From positions 1 through 18,698 of the forward strand of contig JAJFUH010000095.1 of NCBI GenBank assembly GCA_021372535.1: a stretch of DNA of 18,698 nt, written 5' to 3'. Positions 6,572 through 14,674 of this stretch are shown here, piece by piece. Both the position numbers and the translations under genes were made by a program. The number at the start of each line of letters is the position of its first letter. Position 1 is the first letter of the stretch. The DNA comes from a bacterium (GTDB lineage: Bacteria > Latescibacterota > Latescibacteria > Latescibacterales > Latescibacteraceae). The notes under the pieces were generated by a model that made no database searches, was not told the origin of the DNA, and saw only the letters and a program-made list of their open reading frames with translations.

Positions 6572-9049
6572 TTATATAAACCACAACACGCCATAGAATG
6601 TAAGTATCGGCGCAAGTAATATAACACTCCAGAAGATGTATGCATAGAGTCCTTTGCCCTTTACGGGGATGAGGCTGAAAAGGAGGCTTGTGCAAATCCC
6701 TACAGCAAGCGAGCCGGGACCGATCCAGAGGAAGGTTATGCCGGGCCGTCCGGTCATCACATCCCAGAACGCGACGACGCAGGCGAAAGCGAAGCTGTAA
6801 ATGCTCCCCATAACAGTTCCGAACGGTGTGGCGAATGGGACAAAGAGCGCCATGCAGAACAGGTTGAAGAGCGGCGAGATGAACAGGCCGTTCGTTTTTG
6901 CGGTCACTTCATTGATATTTCCCGGAACCTTTCCCATGATCGAGCTTATGGCGACAACGAGCACACCCACGACTAGGCTGCTCAGCTTGGCCAGCCGGAG
7001 ATGATCGAAATCTGTACCTGCCTTTTTTGTCAGCCACGGAATGATATCCGTTGTAATGACCGCCGCGGTCGAGTTGATTCCCGATGAGAGGCTCGACATG
7101 GCCGCGGAAAAGATGGCCGCGATAACGAGTCCCGAAATCCCGATGGGCATGTAATTCGCGATGAAATTAGGGAACAGGAAATCGGCGTCGGTGATCAGGT
7201 CCTTCCCGTCGGGAATATAATGGGGGTTCGCCCGGTAAAAGCTCAGAAGTGAAAATCCGACGCATATGAGAATAAAAATGAGCGTTTTTTCACTGATCAT
7301 TGTAAAGAGAAACGTCCTGCGGGCAGCTTTGACATTTCTTGTCGCCACAAAACGCTGAATCGCCATCTGATCCGAACCCGCGGTGCTCACCCACCATGCG
7401 ATTATATGGAGAATGGTGAAAAATATGGTGAGTCTTATATAGGGATCGAAGCTGAAGAAGACAAGCCTGTCCCAGTTTGGCGCCCATTCGGTGGGAATCC
7501 ATGCGCCTGCGCCACCCATCCGCACGGTGACGATGACAACCGTGAGGACCGCTCCGAGCAGAAGTATGAAAAACTGCGTCACATCTGTCGCGAGAACCGC
7601 CCGAAGGCCTCCGATGGTCGAGTAGATAACCGTTATTATTCCACCCGCGATGGAAATAAGCGGTATATACCGTTCATCCCAATTGAGCATAACCACGAGC
7701 GCCTTCGATGTCAGATAGATCAGGAGCGCCATCCACACGAACCGGGTGAGCAGGAAGATAAACGACCCCATGATCCGCACACCCTTGCCGAGCGGTTTCT
7801 CGATGATTTCATACGCGCTCGTGATAGGGAGCTTCATGAAAAACGGTATGAAAAAATAGGCGGTTATGAAGTAAACAACAGGGAAGGATGCGATATGAAT
7901 GAGAAATACGAGCGGGCCGTGCTTGATGATCTCCCCGGCAATGGCAAGATAGGAAATGGTGCTTAAAAACGAGGCGAAGAGCGATATTCCCGCCACGAAC
8001 GAGTTCACCTGCCTGCTCCCGACAAGGTACTCGTCCGTTGTTTTCTGCCTCTTTGAAAAATACAGACCGATACCGAGCATGGCGCACCCGTAGAGCACAA
8101 TTACGCCCCAGTCCGGCCACCGCAATCCGCGGAACTCACGGCGCTCTATCCTGAGAATGGCATTGGCGGCGCCGACCCTGACATCAGGTTCGGGATCAGT
8201 CAGCAGTGTTTCGAGAAACGGAATATCGGATGTATCTCCCCGCACGGCGAGCGCTTCACAGACTTCGTACCTGTCGGTTTTTTGGCCTTCCGCATAGGAT
8301 ACAAGGTCGGATCGGGCTTCCGCTCTCCCTTCCGGCGGCGCATGGACAAAGAGCGCGCTCGCCACATAGGCGCGGTACGGCGCATCGTGGCTCAGCCTCC
8401 TGGCGCACGATTCGAGAAGGGCGAGCGTTTCCGGCCGTATAGTGCTCATGAAGCGGAGGGCGTATGATGCATAGAAGTAATCCTTCTGTTCCCCGGAGGA
8501 GAGCAGTTCGGCGAGATACGCTTCGTCGCCCGCGCTGCCGGAGTTGGCAAGCACCCACCGCGCGAATCCCCTGATATCGCTTCCGCCTTCGTCCGCAAGG
8601 CGTACTATTTCGGGAAGACGTTCACTGTACCCGAGCTTTCCGAGGCTTTCAAGAGCGCCGATTCTGTTCGGCGAACCGGGATTGAGAAACTCGTCGCGGA
8701 TGGTGTTGACATAGTTCTGATAGAGGACGGCGTTTTTCCGCTTCAGTCTCGCCATAACCCGCGAGATGCCGACAATGCTCGATCCGGGTTTTCCGGAAAG
8801 CGCCGATATGCGCTCTTCGACTCCCTCGGGATAGACATTTCCGATGAGCGCCTCGGCTGCATGCACATTCACCCAGAAAGCGCCATCGGCCGCAAGTTCC
8901 TCGCGGAGAATGGTAACACAGCGCTCGCGGCGTTCCCTGGACTGCTCGTCATCGCCCGCCAGCGAAGAACGGGGCATTATAACTGTCAGCAAGAGAACGA
9001 GATATAGAAAAAGCCTCGCTGGTTTGAAAGAGATGTGTTTTGTATTCAT
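6572..9049 (-). CDS. Fusion of exported HEAT-repeat domain and sodium:solute symporter
   Basis: An 825-residue fusion. Residues 1-31 look like a signal peptide (basic start, hydrophobic 13-25, SLA-G cleavage site). Residues about 40-305 are helical repeats of HEAT type, for example DIRGFARWVLANSG, RIGALESLGKLG and a final DPEPDVRVGAANAIL unit. From about residue 312 follows a complete SSS symporter: TM1, EYLVGSR (340-346), STIGGLRAVLATDV (477-490), MAIQRFVATRN (562-572) and the SAAMSSLSSGINS helix (648-660) that holds the Na2-site serines in vSGLT. SSS proteins normally have their N-terminus outside, so a periplasmic HEAT head is topologically consistent. The head may bind substrate or dock a surface protein; this is inference. 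It is preceded by a 118-bp gap with a plausible promoter and starts the second half of the operon. Confidence 0.92.
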   Translation of the reverse strand: MNTKHISFKPARLFLYLVLLLTVIMPRSSLAGDDEQSRERRERCVTILREELAADGAFWVNVHAAEALIGNVYPEGVEERISALSGKPGSSIVGISRVMARLKRKNAVLYQNYVNTIRDEFLNPGSPNRIGALESLGKLGYSERLPEIVRLADEGGSDIRGFARWVLANSGSAGDEAYLAELLSSGEQKDYFYASYALRFMSTIRPETLALLESCARRLSHDAPYRAYVASALFVHAPPEGRAEARSDLVSYAEGQKTDRYEVCEALAVRGDTSDIPFLETLLTDPEPDVRVGAANAILRIERREFRGLRWPDWGVIVLYGCAMLGIGLYFSKRQKTTDEYLVGSRQVNSFVAGISLFASFLSTISYLAIAGEIIKHGPLVFLIHIASFPVVYFITAYFFIPFFMKLPITSAYEIIEKPLGKGVRIMGSFIFLLTRFVWMALLIYLTSKALVVMLNWDERYIPLISIAGGIITVIYSTIGGLRAVLATDVTQFFILLLGAVLTVVIVTVRMGGAGAWIPTEWAPNWDRLVFFSFDPYIRLTIFFTILHIIAWWVSTAGSDQMAIQRFVATRNVKAARRTFLFTMISEKTLIFILICVGFSLLSFYRANPHYIPDGKDLITDADFLFPNFIANYMPIGISGLVIAAIFSAAMSSLSSGINSTAAVITTDIIPWLTKKAGTDFDHLRLAKLSSLVVGVLVVAISSIMGKVPGNINEVTAKTNGLFISPLFNLFCMALFVPFATPFGTVMGSIYSFAFACVVAFWDVMTGRPGITFLWIGPGSLAVGICTSLLFSLIPVKGKGLYAYIFWSVILLAPILTFYGVLWFI

Positions 9050-9130
9050 ACGCTTCGGTTTATGAATGATGAATGAAAAGTTATTTTCCTCTATTCAGTA
9101 TTTTTCCGAACGGAATGCGATTGTCATTTC

Positions 9131-9158
9131 TTTATACAATAATTGCCGTTGTCGTCAA
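9131..9158 (-). promoter_or_regulatory. Predicted sigma-70-type promoter upstream of the HEAT-symporter gene
   Basis: On the minus strand TTGACG (9153-9158) and TATAAA (9131-9136) are separated by 16 nt, about 80 nt upstream of the symporter ATG. It may allow the transporter, lyase and downstream genes to be transcribed separately from the regulator promoter. Confidence 0.4.
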
Positions 9159-9166
9159 TTGCCGTT
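9141..9166. repeat. Direct repeat AATTGCCGTT (two copies) at the internal promoter
   Basis: AATTGCCGTT occurs at 9141-9150 and 9157-9166. The copies are 16 nt apart start to start and overlap the spacer and -35 region of the predicted promoter. The spacing fits a regulator-binding site, but no binding protein can be named. Confidence 0.4.
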
Positions 9167-9167
9167 A

Positions 9168-10205
9168 TTATCCATGAGGGAGCATGACCGCCTTGATTAC
9201 CGGCTCGGTGCCGTCGATGACCGCCTTCATGATTTTCGGAGCGTCGCCGAACCCGAATGTATGGGTAACAAGCGCCTTCGCATCGACAAGACCGTCCCTC
9301 AGAAGCCTGTTCGAGACCGGGAAATTGATCGCCGGTTCAGCAAAGGTGGGAATCAGGCTTATCTTCCTGAAAATCAGATCGTTTATATCGATAGTAATGG
9401 CGCTCTTTCCACCGAAATGGAGACCGTAAAACGTAATGATGCCGCCAAACCGGATGATCCTCAAAGCATCGCGGATACTCTCGGGCGGCGATGAAACGAT
9501 GACACGGTCGACTCCGTCGGGAAACCGTTTTTTTATCTCCTCGCCGATATCCTGTTTTTCAGTCTCGATGACGAGGTCGCAGCCGAACCGCTCGGCGAGA
9601 CGGAGACGGGCGCGTTCACGTTCGCTGTCGGCGGACAGTCCTGTTATGGCCACAAATCCTGCGCCACGGAGACGCGCCACACGGGCCGACATGAGACCGA
9701 GCGGGCCTGGACCGAGCACGACTACGCTTCCGCCGGGAGGTATCTGCGCGTTGATAACCGAGGTGAGCGAAACCGCGAGCGGTTCGGTGAGACAGGCGGA
9801 TACATGATCAAGCCCTTCGTATTTGTCGAGACTGTTGTACCGTACTGACATGTACTCACCCATACCTGGCTGGTTTTCCATGGTGTACATGTTCCGGCAG
9901 AATTCTGGATGCCCGCTCTTGCAATCCTTGCAGACTCCGCACATGGAACAGTCTTCCACGATGACCGTATCGCCCGGTTTTACATGGCGGAGCGCGTTTT
10001 TCCCTGCTTCGACAACCTCTGCGGAGATTTCGTGCCCGAGCGGCATATATCCTTCTTCCCAGTCACGCACGAAATTGATGTCGGTGCCGCACACACCGCA
10101 TGCCCGGACACGGACAACGACATGATCCTCATCGGGCGGGCCGATCCCGATCATCCGCTCCTCGATATCGAGGTATTTTTTACCGTACAGTCCTCTGCTT
10201 TTCAT
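9168..10205 (-). CDS. Zinc-dependent medium-chain alcohol/polyol dehydrogenase
   Basis: A 345-residue cytoplasmic MDR-family dehydrogenase. The catalytic zinc site is Cys39 (ACGVCGTD), His58-Glu59 (GHE) and Glu141 (TEPLA). The structural zinc lobe is Cys89, Cys92, Cys95 and Cys103 (C-x2-C-x2-C-x7-C). The Rossmann glycine motif is GPGPLG (165-170). The layout is that of sorbitol, threonine or galactitol dehydrogenases, which oxidise a secondary hydroxyl to a ketone with NAD(P). Beside a PLP aminotransferase, it could make or use the ketone that is transaminated, as in aminocyclitol or amino-sugar pathways; this is inference. The ATG has GAGG 8-9 nt upstream. The gene lies 133 bp after the aminotransferase. 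Confidence 0.92.
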   Translation of the reverse strand: MKSRGLYGKKYLDIEERMIGIGPPDEDHVVVRVRACGVCGTDINFVRDWEEGYMPLGHEISAEVVEAGKNALRHVKPGDTVIVEDCSMCGVCKDCKSGHPEFCRNMYTMENQPGMGEYMSVRYNSLDKYEGLDHVSACLTEPLAVSLTSVINAQIPPGGSVVVLGPGPLGLMSARVARLRGAGFVAITGLSADSERERARLRLAERFGCDLVIETEKQDIGEEIKKRFPDGVDRVIVSSPPESIRDALRIIRFGGIITFYGLHFGGKSAITIDINDLIFRKISLIPTFAEPAINFPVSNRLLRDGLVDAKALVTHTFGFGDAPKIMKAVIDGTEPVIKAVMLPHG

Positions 10206-10260
10206 TGGTTCTGCCTCGTGTTATAAAAAGAATGTTACTTTAAAAGCACAAACACAATTA

Positions 10261-10287
10261 AAATACTTTCCTGTCCATAAAGTATTT
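10261..10287 (-). terminator. AT-rich 9-bp hairpin after the aminotransferase gene (weak or partial terminator?)
   Basis: AAATACTTT (10261-10269) and AAAGTATTT (10279-10287) form a perfect 9-bp inverted repeat with a 9-nt loop. On the minus strand it lies about 50 nt after the aminotransferase stop and runs into TTTTAATT. The stem is AT-rich, so it may only attenuate read-through, or be a protein-binding dyad upstream of the dehydrogenase. Confidence 0.35.
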
Positions 10288-10338
10288 CGTGTTTAAGAAT
10301 CTGTTGGATATGACCCGCTGTCAGTTTTACCTGGTTGT

Positions 10339-11667
10339 TTATCCCACACCATAAAGCCCGCCGTCGAAGCCCGGAGTTATATCGTCATCCGCATGGGCTG
10401 CCACCTCGTCGAGGTTACCGAAAACCTTCCGGAATCCTTCGATGATCTTCTCAAGAAGGTCGGTGCCGTTCGGAGGTGTAAAGCCGTGGATATTGGTATA
10501 GGTGTCACAGAGATTCTTCGCCACCGGGTAATCGTCGCCGCTGTACCGGTATGTGATGCCTTTCGCCTCGTTGATCGCCCAGGGATACCGGTTTCCGTAC
10601 CCGATCATGCTCCTGAAAATATCCTGTTCGGGAACCGGCATAACCTGCCACTGTCCGACCATGACACCCTCCATGTGAAGGGCCTTTTCGACAGCGATTC
10701 TGAATCTCCGGGGCTCGATGTCCACTCCTGCCGTTTCCGGGTCGAAACGGACGGCGTAGAACCAGTAGACATGCCGGCAGTCCGGCGGGCAGTACGGCGG
10801 GATAACACCCGGAATCGTACTCAACGCATGGGTCAGGTATCCGGCGTTTCGAATACGGGCATCGTTGAGCTCGTTGAGGTGTTTCAGCTGCCCCCGCGCA
10901 AGCGCCGCCGGGAGCTCCTGGTTACGGTACATGTAACCGAGAATTGAGGCGTTGTATTTCTGCCTGAGGGTCCGTTCGTCGGCCTCGTCCCCGAAGTACC
11001 GGACAAGGTCGCCCTTTTTGAGCAGGTCGGGATCGTCGGTGACATAGAGTCCGCCTTCGCCGCCGCAGAGGTTCTTGAGGTTGTTGAGACTGAATGCCCC
11101 GGCATGTCCCATGGTGCCGCACATTCTGCCCTTGTACATGGCGCCGTGAGCCTGGCAGGCGTCTTCGATGACGAACAGGTTGTGCCTGCGGGCGATTTTA
11201 AGAATCGGATCCATATCGGCGGGACATCCCTGGATGTGGACGGGGATGATTGCTTTCGTACGCCCGGTGATGGCGGCTTCGAGCAGCGAGGGGTCCATGG
11301 TGTAGGTTCTTGGGTCGATGTCCACGAACACGGGTATCGCCATCTGGTGGAGAGCGCTCGATGCTGTTGCGAGGAAAGTGTATGCCGGGACAATTACCTC
11401 GTCGCCCGGGCCGACGCCGACCGCCGCAAGAGCCATGTGAAGGGCTGCGGTTCCGCTCGCTGTGGTAAGACAGTATTTCGATCCCGTGAATTCCGCCCAT
11501 TCTTTCTGGAGCGCGACGACCTGCGGCGCTGTTCCTCCGGCGACTATGCCGCTGTCGAGAACCTCGTTGATGAACCGACGGTCGTCATGGGTAATGATGG
11601 GCCAGTTTTTATAATCGGAGCGTTTCAGAAGCGGTTTTCCGCCGCTGATAGCCAGTTTTTCGCTCAC
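10339..11667 (-). CDS. DegT/DnrJ/EryC1/StrS-family PLP aminotransferase
   Basis: A 442-residue fold-type-I PLP enzyme, slightly long for the family. Phosphate-binding SGTAAL (71-76), the PLP ring aspartate Asp169 (VIEDACQAHGA) and the Schiff-base Lys198 in FSLNNLKNLCGGEGG are all present. A conserved IPVHIQGCPADMDPI segment (141-155) precedes the aspartate. Family members transfer an amino group from glutamate or glutamine to keto sugars, or to scyllo-inosose. The catabolic neighbours suggest either the reverse reaction or processing of an amino sugar or aminocyclitol; this is inference. The start is GTG at 11667, with AAGGAG 7 nt upstream. The gap to the preceding gene is 188 bp and holds a short repeat and a dyad. 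Confidence 0.92.
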   Translation of the reverse strand: MSEKLAISGGKPLLKRSDYKNWPIITHDDRRFINEVLDSGIVAGGTAPQVVALQKEWAEFTGSKYCLTTASGTAALHMALAAVGVGPGDEVIVPAYTFLATASSALHQMAIPVFVDIDPRTYTMDPSLLEAAITGRTKAIIPVHIQGCPADMDPILKIARRHNLFVIEDACQAHGAMYKGRMCGTMGHAGAFSLNNLKNLCGGEGGLYVTDDPDLLKKGDLVRYFGDEADERTLRQKYNASILGYMYRNQELPAALARGQLKHLNELNDARIRNAGYLTHALSTIPGVIPPYCPPDCRHVYWFYAVRFDPETAGVDIEPRRFRIAVEKALHMEGVMVGQWQVMPVPEQDIFRSMIGYGNRYPWAINEAKGITYRYSGDDYPVAKNLCDTYTNIHGFTPPNGTDLLEKIIEGFRKVFGNLDEVAAHADDDITPGFDGGLYGVG

Positions 11668-11702
11668 TCGTGATCTCCTTCCGGTTTATATAACTGCTTG
11701 TG

Positions 11703-11723
11703 ATGTTATGTATTCTCTAACAT
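11703..11723. promoter_or_regulatory. Small dyad ATGTTA-N9-TAACAT upstream of the aminotransferase
   Basis: ATGTTA (11703-11708) and TAACAT (11718-11723) form a perfect 6-bp dyad with a 9-nt centre, about 40 nt before the GTG start. It could be an operator. The match is short enough to arise by chance, and no clear -35/-10 pair was seen beside it. Confidence 0.2.
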
Positions 11724-11800
11724 GGTTCTTCTTTTTAAAGTAATATTTGGCATATCCTGAGATAACAAAAGGAAAATGCACACATGAAATCACTGTTTTT

Positions 11801-11829
11801 CTCCGTGGTCCCCGTGTCTCCGTGGTGAA
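11801..11829 (-). repeat. Degenerate tandem repeat, 8-9-nt period (CCACGGAGA type)
   Basis: On the minus strand the units CCACGGAGA, CACGGGGA and CCACGGAGA follow one another about 25 nt after the stop of the exported ceramidase-like gene. The block is GC-rich within an AT-rich spacer. Function unknown. Confidence 0.5.
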
Positions 11830-11855
11830 ATATTTCAACTTATACAAGCTGAGCG

Positions 11856-13280
11856 CTATTTTTCGAGAGTCGATTTGACGAGTTCGATAACCCCGTTCAC
11901 CATGTCATCCTCAACTTCCGGCGCCCACCCGCACGGGGATCCATACTGAATCCGGATTACCTGCGACTGATATGCATCGAGCCTCACCAGTTCACGGGTC
12001 GGTATATAGATGTTCTGCTCGCCCATGTATGCGAAAACCATGATCGGCATACTGCATCGAAACGTATCCTTGATCCGCATCCCGATGGGTGCGCAGACCT
12101 CTCCCTGCAACACGACGAGCGGCATGGGGCCTATTTTTGCCGCTATGACCTCCTCGATACGGCATGGGAAGGCTCTCGGTTTGTCGGGTTTTCTTGTCAG
12201 GTATCCCTCGTCGATGCAGACAAGATCGGTTGATTTTGTCGGAAACGGCATTCCTTCCTTATAGTAACTCAGAAGAGTTCTGATCCAGTTGGTATCCCTG
12301 TTTTTGCCATGAACGATGCCGATGTCGAGAGGAACGTCCTTTGCCAGCGCCAGCGCCTCCTCGTAGGAGGGAGGGGGAGCAAACGGCAGCGGGATGACCT
12401 CCATTTTACTCGAAATCGGGCCGGTTATGTCCTCCATGGAGCCATTGGCAATATCGAGAACGATACGGGCAAGCTGACTGCCGATGATTTTCGCACCCTC
12501 AGGCTTATCGACTCCCTCGGGAGGTATGACGAACTGGTTTGCTCCGCATGCATCGCCGTAAAGAGCGAGCACCCCGGGAATCTGCCGCTCTATTTCATCC
12601 ATGGCATATCCGGGATGACCGACATCGATTATATTGTCCGCTGTTGTCATCACATGCGTGGGATGGTTGAAAAGCATCGCAAGGACTTTATCCCCGTACA
12701 TCACCTTCAGTACCTGAACCTCATAATCCACCGGAGCATTTCCCGAACTTCTGATGAAATACCCGTTGCCGGAGCCGAAGAAAAGGTTCACCGGGCCCTG
12801 TTCATTTGCAATCGCCGTTTTGATGAGCCCGAAAACTTTCTCGGCCAGCCACCGCTGATGGGGAAAATTCTCCGCCCACCGAGGCATGGGCGCCTGGTGG
12901 TTATGGGTCGCAATGAGGAGCAGACAGGAAGGGTCTATTCCCAGTTTGTCCCTGCACCGTTCACGGAGAATTGGCGTGGCGACATCGAAGCTGTTCATGT
13001 CGTAGGTCACAATGACAAGACGGGTGGTTCCATCGTTGAGGACGAGTACTCTCGCGTATAAATCATGGGTTTTCCCCTCGGGGGGGCGCATCTCGCCGGT
13101 CTGGAGTTTCCCTGATGTCAGGGGGTACGGTTTTTCTGGAGTGATAACAGCCTTAGCTGTCCCTGCCTTCATTTCAGCCGCCCATAGAGTACAGGAAGAC
13201 AAGGCCGCCATACAAAGAACCATAATAACCAGTGTCATTTTGCACCAGTTAAACTTCATTCCGGTTGGTTTATATTTCAT
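11856..13280 (-). CDS. Exported neutral/alkaline ceramidase-like hydrolase (lipoprotein candidate)
   Basis: A 474-residue protein related to the N-terminal domain of neutral/alkaline non-lysosomal ceramidases. It has a basic N-terminus, a hydrophobic core (TLVIMVLCMAAL) and LSSC, a lipobox with Cys30, so it is either a lipoprotein or is cut after LWAA. Zinc-site histidines are visible in ATHNHQAP (His126, His128) and FNHPTHV (His206, His209). VGHPGYAMDEIE and a C-terminal GEVCAPIGMRIK also match the family. The ceramidase nucleophile-loop consensus is not evident, so the substrate is probably not ceramide but some N-acylated or ester-linked compound. ATG 13280 has GGAGG 8 nt upstream; ATG 13295 with AGGAG is the alternative. 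It follows a cytoplasmic paralogue in the operon. Confidence 0.85.
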   Translation of the reverse strand: MKYKPTGMKFNWCKMTLVIMVLCMAALSSCTLWAAEMKAGTAKAVITPEKPYPLTSGKLQTGEMRPPEGKTHDLYARVLVLNDGTTRLVIVTYDMNSFDVATPILRERCRDKLGIDPSCLLLIATHNHQAPMPRWAENFPHQRWLAEKVFGLIKTAIANEQGPVNLFFGSGNGYFIRSSGNAPVDYEVQVLKVMYGDKVLAMLFNHPTHVMTTADNIIDVGHPGYAMDEIERQIPGVLALYGDACGANQFVIPPEGVDKPEGAKIIGSQLARIVLDIANGSMEDITGPISSKMEVIPLPFAPPPSYEEALALAKDVPLDIGIVHGKNRDTNWIRTLLSYYKEGMPFPTKSTDLVCIDEGYLTRKPDKPRAFPCRIEEVIAAKIGPMPLVVLQGEVCAPIGMRIKDTFRCSMPIMVFAYMGEQNIYIPTRELVRLDAYQSQVIRIQYGSPCGWAPEVEDDMVNGVIELVKSTLEK

Positions 13281-13346
13281 CGTCTTTTCCTCCATAGGTG
13301 TATGCTCCTTTTTTACTCTGTTATAGAGGGATGTTTTCTTATTTTT

Positions 13347-13365
13347 CCCTTGTGCCTCGTGCCTT
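13347..13365 (-). repeat. Degenerate repeat, 8-nt period (AGGCACGA type)
   Basis: On the minus strand AAGGCACG, AGGCACAA and GGG follow each other, beginning 6 nt after the stop of the cytoplasmic ceramidase-like gene. It is short, but it resembles the two other 8-nt-period blocks in position relative to a stop codon. Confidence 0.4.
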
Positions 13366-13371
13366 AATATT

Positions 13372-14673
13372 TCAAGTCCCGTATACTCTATTCAGCAGTT
13401 CCAGACAATGTGAAACGATAATCTCTTCTGCATTGTCGCACACCTCACGGGTTTCCACGGCATATCCACCTTCACCGATTGCTTTCGCAGTGGGGACATA
13501 GCCGATTTCACCATTGGCGAGGCCGATTATATAGGTATAACTAAATGGGCTTTCACGTTTTATGCGTTGACCGATTTCTGTGAAGAGCTCGCCGGGAAAA
13601 CTGATCAGCGCACAGTCGCCGATCGCGATGCAGGTATGTTCCGCCGGGATGTCACGGTTTTCCTGTTCATGGAGACGTTTGAAGAGAAGCGCCTTGTAAT
13701 CGTCGCCGACTCCATCCGCCATCGTCCTGACAGCCCCTCCGGTGGCGGCAATCACCTGTTCCGCCCATGATAATTCATCAGCCGTTATCATTCGCGGAGG
13801 CAGTGTGTACCGGACATGCCCGGTTCGGATTCTCAAATCCTGCGAAAGATCGATACGGCACGCTGTTTCCGCTACGGCAGCGGCGAGCGCACTGCCTGTC
13901 CTTTCGACCCCTTCCGTGTCACGGTCCCTGAGGCCGTCGATATCCATGGTTCCCTGGGCGCCGTTGAGGAATAGCGCCGTACAACCGTACTCGTTTTCGA
14001 GGAGGTGCGCCGCGTAACCAGGATAATCGCCGCTGATACGGTAATTGTCACCCGACAGCACATTGGGATGTCCCGCATGGTTGAAAAGCAGGCATCGTGC
14101 AGTTCCGGGATTTCCGGCATCGGCGAACTTCACAATGCCGACCTCTGAATCGGTCTCTCCGAGCGGCCCGATGATTTTTTCGGCAGGGTACTGCTCCCAG
14201 TTCATGACCACATGCCCGTCCTCGGCGAGAAGGCGGCGATAATGGCTGATGGTATTCTCCGCACCAGATGCAAAACCGACGGCGACAGGCCCGGTGTTGC
14301 GGGCGGCATCGCGTGTGACCTCCGTAATCTTTTCATGAAGTTCTCCGATATAGCCATCCTCGACGGGATTGAAGAAACCGATCGTTGCAGGCCCCGAATG
14401 AGTGTGCGTCGCGGCGATAACGATGTGTTCCGGCGGTATTCCTGTCTCGCGGGCGATCGATTCCCTCATGAGATGAGCATCACTGCCGCGAATGCCGCAG
14501 ACTTCGACCGAAATGAGTGCGCAGGCATGTTCCATACTGTCGTCCGACCCCAGAACAAGCGCCCGAGCAAAGATACGGTCATGGATTCCCGTGGATTTGT
14601 GCCCGCGGATCATGCCGTCCATCCAGACGTTTCCACGGGGGATTATATCGATTTTCGCTGCACCGGCGATCAT
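13372..14673 (-). CDS. Cytoplasmic neutral/alkaline ceramidase-like hydrolase
   Basis: A 433-residue protein of the same family as the following gene, but without a signal peptide. The zinc-type motifs are closer to the family consensus: ATHTHSGP (His90, His92), FNHAGHP (His199, His202), GDYPGYAAHLLE, FLNGAQGTMD and SFPGELFTEIGQRIK near the C-terminus. A GTG start at 14694 is possible, but ATG 14673 is preferred: GGAG (14680-14683) lies 6 nt upstream and the ATG comes 1 nt after the regulator stop, giving tight coupling. Family members hydrolyse N-acyl bonds. In a catabolic operon an intracellular deacylase acting on an imported compound is plausible; this is inference. Confidence 0.88.
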   Translation of the reverse strand: MIAGAAKIDIIPRGNVWMDGMIRGHKSTGIHDRIFARALVLGSDDSMEHACALISVEVCGIRGSDAHLMRESIARETGIPPEHIVIAATHTHSGPATIGFFNPVEDGYIGELHEKITEVTRDAARNTGPVAVGFASGAENTISHYRRLLAEDGHVVMNWEQYPAEKIIGPLGETDSEVGIVKFADAGNPGTARCLLFNHAGHPNVLSGDNYRISGDYPGYAAHLLENEYGCTALFLNGAQGTMDIDGLRDRDTEGVERTGSALAAAVAETACRIDLSQDLRIRTGHVRYTLPPRMITADELSWAEQVIAATGGAVRTMADGVGDDYKALLFKRLHEQENRDIPAEHTCIAIGDCALISFPGELFTEIGQRIKRESPFSYTYIIGLANGEIGYVPTAKAIGEGGYAVETREVCDNAEEIIVSHCLELLNRVYGT

Positions 14674-14674
14674 G

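Noticed and set aside
6520-6645. Upstream extension of the DapA-like frame to 6645
   Set aside because: It would overlap the end of the HEAT-symporter gene and add 42 residues without family similarity; the ATG at 6519 has a good ribosome-binding site.
7406-7966. Plus-strand open frame (186 codons) opposite the HEAT-symporter gene
   Set aside because: Low-complexity charged protein antisense to transmembrane helices; no domain.
12309-13061. Plus-strand open frame (250 codons) opposite the exported ceramidase-like gene
   Set aside because: No domain recognised; the minus-strand gene has a signal peptide, family motifs and a ribosome-binding site.
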